This document shows positions 1 through 4,425 of a DNA stretch of 5,571 nt, one piece after another. The stretch covers positions 1 to 5,571 of the forward strand of contig JAJRTG010000050.1 of NCBI GenBank assembly GCA_024278395.1. The letters run 5' to 3'. The stretch's first letter is position 1, and every line of letters begins with the position of its first letter. A program made the translations under genes and the position numbers. The DNA comes from Fidelibacterota bacterium (GTDB lineage Bacteria; Bipolaricaulota; Bipolaricaulia; UBA7950; UBA9294). The notes below the pieces were generated by a model, which was given only the letters and a program-made list of their open reading frames with translations, was not told the origin of the DNA and did no database searches.

Positions 1-938
1 AGCCATTCGAGCTTTTCAATGACCGGCGAGTCGGCCGGGATCCCGAGAAACCCGGCCACGTCCGCCGGGGTCGCGGGGCCGGCCTTCCCGATCAACCGCC
101 CCATGAACTCCCTGAACGTCAGGCCGGAGAGATCGGTCTCCGTCTCGTCCAGCAGCCCCAGTCGGGCGATGTTGCGCATCGTCTCGCACCAGCCTGGATA
201 GCGCAGGGTGCCGCGGAACATCCCCTCCACCCCGTGGATTCCGTAGGTGTCGATGTAGGGAAGGCAATCGCGGTTCGGGTATCCCTCCAGCGTCCCGAAC
301 CCCTCTATCTCCACCGGCCAGTGATGGGCGAACAGCTCGTCCCCCGGGATCTCCACGACCTCCCCGTCCCGCAGGTAGCGGGCCGGGTTCTTACCGGCGA
401 GCAGGACCCCGCGCGGGCTCCAGGAGAATTTGTACCCGAACGGATTATCGTTCGCCTCCGGGGCGGGGAGCCCGCCGCACCAGGAGGCGAAGCTCACGAG
501 CCTCCCGCCCTCGTCCCTGATCCGGTCGATCACCTCCATCGCCGACATGTGATCGATCCCGGGATCGACCCCGATCTCGTTCAGCAGGATCACGCCGGCG
601 GCCCGCGCCGCGCCGTCGAGGGCCCGCATCTCGTCCTTGACGTACGAGGTCGTCACCATCGGCTTGCCGCGCTCCACGCACAACCGCGCGACGAGCGGGT
701 GGTAGACGTAGGGCAGGAGGCTCACCGCGAGGTCGCAGCCAGAGATGAGGTCTCCCAGCGCTTTCTCGTCGTGCACATCGAGCTTGAGCGCGACTCCGTT
801 CTCCGCGTCCCCGATCAGGCGTTCCGCCTTCTCCACCGTGCGGCTCGCCACCGTGACTTCGAACCCCTCCTGCCCGAGCAGATACCGGACCAACGGACCG
901 GCGACGAGCCCGGCCCCGAGCACCAATACCTTCTTCAC
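1..938 (-). CDS. Saccharopine dehydrogenase (glutamate-forming, Lys9/AASS C-terminal type), partial
   Basis: Cytosolic enzyme expected to oxidise saccharopine to glutamate and 2-aminoadipate semialdehyde, the second step of lysine degradation by the saccharopine route. The visible 312 residues start with a Rossmann fold (VLVLGAGLVAGP, residues 4-15; strand 2 ends VASRT, 30-34). They continue with family motifs: SLLPYVYHPLVA (73-84), NEIGVDPGIDHM (120-131), CGGLPAPEANDNP (154-166), YKFSWSPRGVLLA (169-181), EGYPNRD (218-224) and RGTLRYPG (242-249). These match fungal Lys9 and the AASS C-terminal half closely. The usual length is about 440-450 residues, so roughly 130 C-terminal residues lie beyond the left edge. 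The start is GTG at 938, with AAAGGAG five bases upstream, and it overlaps the stop of the upstream reductase gene by GTGA, which implies translational coupling. Family assignment is very secure; the physiological direction (degradation) is inferred from the partner gene. Confidence 0.95.
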   Translation of the reverse strand, partial: MKKVLVLGAGLVAGPLVRYLLGQEGFEVTVASRTVEKAERLIGDAENGVALKLDVHDEKALGDLISGCDLAVSLLPYVYHPLVARLCVERGKPMVTTSYVKDEMRALDGAARAAGVILLNEIGVDPGIDHMSAMEVIDRIRDEGGRLVSFASWCGGLPAPEANDNPFGYKFSWSPRGVLLAGKNPARYLRDGEVVEIPGDELFAHHWPVEIEGFGTLEGYPNRDCLPYIDTYGIHGVEGMFRGTLRYPGWCETMRNIARLGLLDETETDLSGLTFREFMGRLIGKAGPATPADVAGFLGIPADSPVIEKLEW

Positions 939-2242
939 GCGTTCTCCTTTCGTAAGAATTCCTCCAGATAGCGGTAGTCCGCCGTGAGTTTCCCGCGGTG
1001 TACGATCACCGCCCGCTTGATCTCCGGCGGGAGGGCGAGCTCGGAGAACTCGGCGCCGTAGTCCGCGCCGGCGATCGCCGGAACGTATCCCTTGAGCACG
1101 GAGCTGAAATGCGTGGAGGACTCGCGCGGAAGCTCGGTCGGCAGGATCACGACCGCCATGATCACCGGCCCGTCCCCCTCCACCCCGTCGAGCGCCCGGT
1201 CCTGCACCGGATCGTATACGTACACCGGATTGTCCGGCTCGGTCGCCTTGACCGTCGCCTCGATCGCCCCCTCCACGTCGCAGCTGATGTCCCCGATCAC
1301 CCGCAGCCGGGCGCCGGGATAGTTCCTGCGCACCCACTCCTTGGTTACGAGCCGGGGATAGCGGGGCTCCCAGTAGATGCAGTTCATCAGCACGTCCAGG
1401 TGCGGCAGATACCGCTCGAAGACACCGCGATAGCGTTCCGGATGCGCGTAGTAGTCCTGCAGGTCGAACCCGGCGTCGGGATCGATCGGCTCGACCATGT
1501 CTTCCTCCCGGAACACGACCTTGTACACGCCCCGGTCCGATCCCCCGCCCAGTTTCAAGAGCTCCTCGGGGGAGATCTCCTCCACCGGGAGGAGGGAGAG
1601 GATCTCCTGCGCCCCGCGGGAGACGTTCCCGTAGCCGGCGAATCCGATGACCAACGGGCTGATCTCCCTCGGCAACCCATCCCGGGCGATCTCCTTCCCG
1701 ACCGACCTGATCCCGGCCTTGGCCGCCTCCAGATCGGGATACTCGAGGGCGCGCTTGACCCCGGAGAGCGGGGTCTCGATCCCCTCCGCGGTGAGCCTGC
1801 GTCCGAGCGCCCACAGGGCCTCGATCATCCCGGCCAGGCCGGCGTAGTTCCCGAAGAAGATGAGCCGACGCCCGTTCTCGTCGGTAATCCGCTCGTAGTC
1901 GATCAGGGTGCAGCGAAGCTCAAGGATCCTGCGGAGCATCGGCATGTTGTACGGCTGACCCTTGATCGTGTGGGAGAAGAAGACGTAGGTCTTACCCGGC
2001 TCGAACGTCTCGATCGGGACCTCCTTGATCCCGAAGATCACCGGGGGTTCGGTGAGGTCGTCGCGAACCTCGATCCCGGCGCGGCGGTAGTCGTCGTCCG
2101 AGAAGATCCGTTTGGAAGAGCTTTGAGCGATGATCTTGAGTCCGTGGGATTCCTGAAGCTCCTTCGCATCCTGCGGGACGAGCGGGGTGCGCCGTTCCCA
2201 AGAGTACATATCCTCGCGGCGGATTCCGATCGTATGGGGCAC
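935..2242 (-). CDS. Lysine-ketoglutarate reductase (saccharopine dehydrogenase, lysine-forming; AASS N-terminal type)
   Basis: Cytosolic enzyme expected to condense lysine with 2-oxoglutarate and reduce the product with NAD(P)H to saccharopine. The 435 residues match the LKR half of AASS from end to end. An AlaDH/PNT-type N-terminal domain carries RREDMYSWERRTPL (8-21), FSHTIKGQPYNMPML (89-103) and FGNYAGLAGMI (130-140). The nucleotide-binding domain has the glycine loop GFAGYGNVSRGAQ (200-212). The C-terminal part has GDISCDVEGAIE (317-328), DNPVYVYDP (337-345) and LPTELPRESSTHF (367-379). Length agrees with the LKR domain (about 450), so the gene looks complete. The start is GTG at 2242, with GGAAGGGAG six bases upstream. 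It is first in an operon with the saccharopine dehydrogenase gene, and a sigma70-like promoter lies about 40 bases upstream. The lysine-biosynthetic yeast Lys1 type is less likely because the AASS-specific motifs are present. Confidence 0.94.
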   Translation of the reverse strand: MPHTIGIRREDMYSWERRTPLVPQDAKELQESHGLKIIAQSSSKRIFSDDDYRRAGIEVRDDLTEPPVIFGIKEVPIETFEPGKTYVFFSHTIKGQPYNMPMLRRILELRCTLIDYERITDENGRRLIFFGNYAGLAGMIEALWALGRRLTAEGIETPLSGVKRALEYPDLEAAKAGIRSVGKEIARDGLPREISPLVIGFAGYGNVSRGAQEILSLLPVEEISPEELLKLGGGSDRGVYKVVFREEDMVEPIDPDAGFDLQDYYAHPERYRGVFERYLPHLDVLMNCIYWEPRYPRLVTKEWVRRNYPGARLRVIGDISCDVEGAIEATVKATEPDNPVYVYDPVQDRALDGVEGDGPVIMAVVILPTELPRESSTHFSSVLKGYVPAIAGADYGAEFSELALPPEIKRAVIVHRGKLTADYRYLEEFLRKENA

Positions 2243-2276
2243 TTTTCACTCCCTTCCGGCAGAGATGTGAGCCCTT

Positions 2277-2337
2277 GGAGTATACAGAACCGCGGGAGAA
2301 GCGGGCAAGTTGCACGGGGGATTTTTCTGTATACTCC
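2277..2337. repeat. Perfect 13-bp inverted repeat in the divergent intergenic region (candidate operator)
   Basis: GGAGTATACAGAA at 2277-2289 and its exact reverse complement TTCTGTATACTCC at 2325-2337 flank a 35-base spacer. Each arm contains the palindrome GTATAC, with centres 49 bases apart. Near the middle, GCAAGTTGC (2305-2313) is a smaller odd dyad that supplies TTGCCC on the minus strand and TTGCAC on the plus strand. The arms sit between the lysine operon and the ferredoxin/NifX pair, and the minus-strand arm contains the predicted -10 box. A regulator-binding site that controls both directions, perhaps by looping, is a reasonable inference. The spacer is long for a simple terminator hairpin, and the arms have no T tract. 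Confidence 0.6.
2279..2308 (-). promoter_or_regulatory. Predicted promoter of the lysine degradation operon
   Basis: Read on the minus strand, TTGCCC (2308-2303) and TATACT (2284-2279) are separated by 18 bases, a reasonable sigma70-type pair. Transcription would begin near 2272 and leave a leader of about 30 bases before the GTG at 2242. The -10 box lies inside one arm of the 13-bp inverted repeat at 2277-2337, so a protein bound to that arm would block the promoter. This is a prediction from sequence only. Confidence 0.5.
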
Positions 2338-2472
2338 CGGAGAACGGAAGGGGGATGGGGGTTGCGCGGACAGGGTTCAGGCCATGGGATGGGAAGGAGA
2401 AGGCGGGTGGGACGGTTCCGGCGGACCAATGGGCGCGCTGGGCGGGTCCCGACTGCAGATACTGCACACAGC

Positions 2473-2634
2473 GTGCAGGTGGACGCGGAGAAGTGCGTCG
2501 GCTGCGGGAACTGCGCCCGCGCGTGCCCGGTCGGGGCGATACGGGTGACGGGCGGAAAGGCGTGGGTCGATCCGGCGGCCTGCCGCGGGTGTCGAGCATG
2601 CACCACCGCCTGCCCGACGGGGGCGATCTCATAG
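2473..2634 (+). CDS. Small 2x[4Fe-4S] ferredoxin
   Basis: Low-potential electron carrier or cluster-binding protein. From the GTG at 2473 it is 53 residues with two complete CxxCxxCxxxCP motifs: C8, C11, C14, C18 in CVGCGNCARACPVGAI, and C37, C40, C43, C47 in CRGCRACTTACPTGAI. This is the bicluster clostridial-type fold at its usual length. The start is uncertain: the GTG at 2473 has no visible Shine-Dalgarno site, and the same frame is open further up to ATGs at 2389 and 2275. The extension from 2389 is Arg-rich with AGG/AGA codons and does not look like coding sequence, so I prefer the short form. In another frame, the ATG at 2384 opens a Gly-rich peptide resembling small DUF5320-type N-termini, so a frameshifted longer protein is possible. 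The NifX-like gene begins 16 bases after the stop, making a probable operon. Confidence 0.82.
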   Translation: MQVDAEKCVGCGNCARACPVGAIRVTGGKAWVDPAACRGCRACTTACPTGAIS

Positions 2635-2650
2635 GATAGAAAGGAAAAAG

Positions 2651-3064
2651 ATGACGGGAAAAAGGGTTCTTCGCATCGCAGTCGGCTGTGACGCGGGGAG
2701 GGTCCCCCGCAGGCACTTCGGCGATTGCTCCGAGTTTCGGATCTACGAGCTCTTCGAGGACGGAACGTACAACCTCATTGAGGTCAAACCGAACACCTCC
2801 CCCGAGGAGCGAAGACACGCCGATCCCAACAAGCTGAGGGGGGTGTTGGGCGAGCTCCAAGGCTGCGAAATCGTGGTAAGCGGGCTCTTGAGCCCCAACT
2901 TCGTGCGGATGCGGGACACAAGGCCGGTGCAGCCGGTGGTGACCGAGCTGGAGGAGATCCCGGCTCTCATGCAGGCGGCGCACGCGGAGTTTGAAAGACT
3001 GTTTTCGCTCGTCCTGGCGCGCCGCCGGGGCGGGCGTCCCCGGGAGATCCCGGTATTGAAATAA
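2651..3064 (+). CDS. NifX/NafY-like protein (dinitrogenase iron-molybdenum cofactor family)
   Basis: A 137-residue protein that fits the ribonuclease-H-like domain of the dinitrogenase iron-molybdenum cofactor biosynthesis family (PF02579). Evidence is the opening strand LRIAVGCDAG (7-16), the hallmark HFGDCSEFRIYEL (22-34), the mid-region GCEIVVSGLLSPN (71-83) and the overall length. Family members bind FeMo-cofactor precursors in nitrogen fixers, but many anaerobes carry stand-alone copies beside ferredoxins and Mrp-type ATPases, where the substrate is not settled. Three cysteines (C13, C26, C72) and several histidines are possible metal ligands. The C-terminal half diverges from the canonical pattern and ends in a basic stretch (LARRRGGRPRE). 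The start is ATG at 2651, with AAAGGA five bases upstream. It is probably co-transcribed with the ferredoxin just before it. No nifH, nifD, nifK, nifB or nifE is visible here, so a role in nitrogenase is not supported. Confidence 0.85.
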   Translation: MTGKRVLRIAVGCDAGRVPRRHFGDCSEFRIYELFEDGTYNLIEVKPNTSPEERRHADPNKLRGVLGELQGCEIVVSGLLSPNFVRMRDTRPVQPVVTELEEIPALMQAAHAEFERLFSLVLARRRGGRPREIPVLK

Positions 3065-3067
3065 GAA

Positions 3068-3091
3068 GGCCGCGGGTTTATACCCGCGGCC
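3068..3091. terminator. Hairpin terminator between convergent genes
   Basis: GGCCGCGGGT (3068-3077) and ACCCGCGGCC (3082-3091) form a perfect 10-bp stem with loop TTAT. It starts four bases after the NifX-like stop codon and lies 18 bases past the stop of the convergent TPR-like gene. On the minus strand the stem is followed by the T-rich TTCTTATTTCAA, so it best fits a terminator for the minus-strand gene. On the plus strand it is followed by GCAAAATCC without a U tract, so rightward termination would be weaker or factor-dependent. Confidence 0.8.
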
Positions 3092-3109
3092 GCAAAATCC
3101 GTAAGATCT

Positions 3110-3994
3110 CTACTTTACGTGCTTGTTGACCTCTTCCAGGAGATCTTTTGCCCGCTTCTGGGAGAGGGGGTTGTAGAGGAGGTAGGTGTCTCCCGGATCA
3201 GCGGCGATGACCTCCTCCAGTATCGCTTTGGCCCGATCCCACTTCCCCGCCTCCATCAGGTAGAACTCCACGTAGAACAGGCGGTTCTCGAAGTAATCGT
3301 TGACCGACGGATCGATCGGGCAGTCCGCACAATCCGAGCATGTCTCCGGATCATCGACCACCTTGCACAGATAGCTTCGCGCCTTCTTCAGGTTCTTGCG
3401 GTAGGTGCCCGCGGGCATGCGGGGCAGTCCTCCCCAGAACGCGCCCAGAGAGCGGTATGGACCGTAGACGAGGTAGCTCGGCTCGAGCTCCAGCGCCCGC
3501 TCGATCAGCGCGACGAGCTTGGGGGGATCGTTGCGGAAGATCGCCCCCAACTTGTCGAACTCGTCCTTGCGCGCCCAGTTGGCGTACGTCCAGTAGACGG
3601 CCCGTACGTCGGTCGCCTGCTTCACCGCGGCGATGAACCCGTCCTTATCCTCAACCGCGACAAAGTTCGGATCGGCACGCAGGCTCTCCTTCCCGTAACG
3701 ATCCCCTTCCTGGTACGCGGCGATCTTGGCGGCCTTATCGGTGAGAAATGCGTCGGCCAGGGTGTAGTAGCACTGGGCCAGCTTGTTCAGCACAAGCTTG
3801 TTGGTCGGATCGAGCTTGTACGCGGCGAGGAAGGCGTCGATCCCCGCCTGCAGCTCCTCCTGGGTGGTCACGATCACATCCTCGTTCTGGAAGATGGAGA
3901 GCCCCTTTTGGATGTAGTCCTGGAGCTCGTCCGCCGCGACGAGCGGCGCGAGTAAGAGGAACAGACCGAGACCGAGCAGCAACACTCTCTTCAT
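3110..3994 (-). CDS. Exported TPR-like helical repeat protein, resembling TRAP transporter T-component (TatT) family
   Basis: A 294-residue exported protein. Residues 1-21 form a signal peptide: MKR, a Leu-rich core (VLLLGLGLFLLLAPL), and a cleavage site after VAA or LVA. There is no lipobox Cys, so it should be soluble in the periplasm or released. The mature part has amphipathic helix pairs typical of TPR-like folds, for example AGIDAFLAAYKLDPTNKLVL (50-69). RALELEPSYLVYGPYRSLGA (166-185), GGLPRMPAG (188-196) and AKAILEEVIAADP (255-267) recall the TatT pattern of TRAP-associated proteins, in which helical repeats surround a ligand-accessible pore. A cluster of four cysteines (C210, C219, C222, C225) falls between the last repeats and may bind metal or form disulfides. 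The start is ATG at 3994, with GGGAGG seven bases upstream. It is a single-gene unit with its own promoter and terminator. No TRAP permease or substrate-binding gene is visible, so the TatT assignment rests on repeat pattern alone. Confidence 0.75.
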   Translation of the reverse strand: MKRVLLLGLGLFLLLAPLVAADELQDYIQKGLSIFQNEDVIVTTQEELQAGIDAFLAAYKLDPTNKLVLNKLAQCYYTLADAFLTDKAAKIAAYQEGDRYGKESLRADPNFVAVEDKDGFIAAVKQATDVRAVYWTYANWARKDEFDKLGAIFRNDPPKLVALIERALELEPSYLVYGPYRSLGAFWGGLPRMPAGTYRKNLKKARSYLCKVVDDPETCSDCADCPIDPSVNDYFENRLFYVEFYLMEAGKWDRAKAILEEVIAADPGDTYLLYNPLSQKRAKDLLEEVNKHVK

Positions 3995-4026
3995 CTTTCT
4001 ACCTCCCGGGCTTAGTTGGTCCTAGT

Positions 4027-4055
4027 ACTATACCGGAACCCAGTCCCTCCGCCAA
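4027..4055 (-). promoter_or_regulatory. Predicted promoter of the TPR-like gene
   Basis: On the minus strand TTGGCG (4055-4050) and TATAGT (4032-4027) are 17 bases apart, a good sigma70-type pair. Transcription would start near 4020, giving a leader of about 26 bases that contains the GGGAGG ribosome site. The -35 box overlaps the inverted repeat GCCAAGGGTTGGC shared with the divergent ferredoxin promoter. Confidence 0.6.
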
Positions 4056-4058
4056 GGG

Positions 4059-4088
4059 TTGGCCTTGTCCACGCCGGTGTGGTATATT
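4059..4088 (+). promoter_or_regulatory. Predicted promoter of the monocluster ferredoxin gene
   Basis: TTGGCC (4059-4064) and TATATT (4083-4088) are 18 bases apart, and the -10 is extended by TGG (4080-4082). Transcription would begin near 4095 and leave a leader of about 28 bases with AGGAGG before the ATG at 4123. The -35 boxes of this and the opposite promoter are the two arms of GCCAAGGGTTGGC (4051-4063), so RNA polymerase probably cannot occupy both at once. Confidence 0.6.
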
Positions 4089-4122
4089 TTCCATATCAAA
4101 CCCTTTGCGAAGGAGGAACAGA

Positions 4123-4305
4123 ATGGCCGATCCGAAAGTGGACAAAGACCTTTGCATCAGTTGTGGGGTATGTACACAGGTCTGCCCTGAAGTCTTCGAG
4201 CTCGGGGCCGATGGAACGGCTGAGGTGAAGGCGGACGCCGATAAGAACGCCGCCTGCATCCAGGACGCCGTCGACCAGTGCCCGGTCGGAGCGATCAGCG
4301 CGTAG
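4123..4305 (+). CDS. Monocluster [4Fe-4S] ferredoxin, Thermotoga type
   Basis: A 60-residue soluble electron carrier. C11, C14 and C17 in CISCGVCTQVCP, with the distal C53 in DQCPVGAI, would bind one [4Fe-4S] cluster. The second cluster site has degenerated: only C45 remains before C53, and C21 with C45 is positioned to form the disulfide known in the Thermotoga maritima and Desulfovibrio gigas ferredoxins. CPEVFELGADGTAEV (21-35) also closely follows the Thermotoga protein, as does the length. Such ferredoxins serve pyruvate:ferredoxin oxidoreductase, hydrogenases and other low-potential enzymes in anaerobes. The ATG at 4123 is preceded by AGGAGG at six bases, so the upstream in-frame extension is ruled out. 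It stands alone, with its own promoter and a hairpin 28 bases after the stop. Confidence 0.95.
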   Translation: MADPKVDKDLCISCGVCTQVCPEVFELGADGTAEVKADADKNAACIQDAVDQCPVGAISA

Positions 4306-4333
4306 AGACGTGAGAGAAATCGATGAATCGTAT

Positions 4334-4361
4334 GCAGCGCCGCGGTAGTCCGTGGCGCTGC
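4334..4361 (+). terminator. Terminator-like hairpin after the monocluster ferredoxin
   Basis: GCAGCGCCGCGG (4334-4345) pairs with CCGTGGCGCTGC (4350-4361) as a 12-bp stem with one G-U pair and loop TAGT. The following bases GTCTCTATA are only moderately U-rich in RNA, so the termination mechanism is less certain than the stem. Its place between the ferredoxin stop and the next predicted promoter supports a terminator role. Confidence 0.7.
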
Positions 4362-4371
4362 GTCTCTATAG

Positions 4372-4388
4372 CCTCCGATTGGCGGAGG
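4372..4388 (+). other. Short hairpin CCTCCG/CGGAGG upstream of the patatin gene
   Basis: CCTCCG (4372-4377) and CGGAGG (4383-4388) form a 6-bp stem with loop ATTGG. It overlaps the predicted -35 box TTGGCG (4379-4384) of the patatin promoter. It would be transcribed only by read-through from the ferredoxin, when it would hide GGAGG, which lies seven bases before an ATG-TGA start-stop pair at 4396-4401. It may be a second small termination structure, a protein site over the -35 box, or chance. Confidence 0.35.
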
Positions 4389-4407
4389 AATCGTAATGTG
4401 ATAGGAT
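4379..4407 (+). promoter_or_regulatory. Predicted extended -10 promoter of the patatin-transporter operon
   Basis: TTGGCG (4379-4384) and TAGGAT (4402-4407) are 17 bases apart, and TGA at 4399-4401 forms an extended -10. The -35 box is identical to that predicted for the TPR-like gene at 4050-4055. Transcription would start around 4414, only about 12 bases before the TTG start at 4426, so the mRNA would have a very short leader with no clear Shine-Dalgarno site. Confidence 0.55.
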
Positions 4408-4425
4408 AGGTGCGGTGATCGCAAG

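Noticed and set aside
234..971. Plus-strand open frame (245 codons) opposite saccharopine dehydrogenase
   Set aside because: It is a shadow of a strongly conserved gene; composition is rich in Arg, Pro, His and Asp, typical of antisense reading.
2310..2335. Plus-strand promoter TTGCAC ... TATACT for the ferredoxin/NifX pair
   Set aside because: The spacing is only 14 bases, too short for a standard sigma70 promoter. A rightward promoter is needed here but I could not place it with confidence.
998..2548. Long plus-strand open frame (516 codons) opposite the reductase gene
   Set aside because: It is antisense to a gene with end-to-end AASS homology, has no recognisable domain, and reflects the GC-rich codon bias of the opposite strand.
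2246..2983. Minus-strand open frame (245 codons) across the ferredoxin and NifX genes
   Set aside because: It runs antisense through two recognised genes and the regulatory region, with no motif.
3068..3091. Palindrome GGCCGCGGGT...ACCCGCGGCC as a recombination or attachment site
   Set aside because: Its position between two convergent gene ends and its T-rich flank fit a terminator; no integrase or repeated copy is visible.
3119..3955. Plus-strand open frame opposite the exported TPR-like gene
   Set aside because: The minus-strand reading has a signal peptide, ribosome site, promoter and terminator; this frame has none of them and no domain.
3748..4122. N-terminal extension of the monocluster ferredoxin
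   Set aside because: It overlaps the divergent TPR-like gene and its promoter; ATG 4123 has an ideal AGGAGG and gives the normal 60-residue family length.
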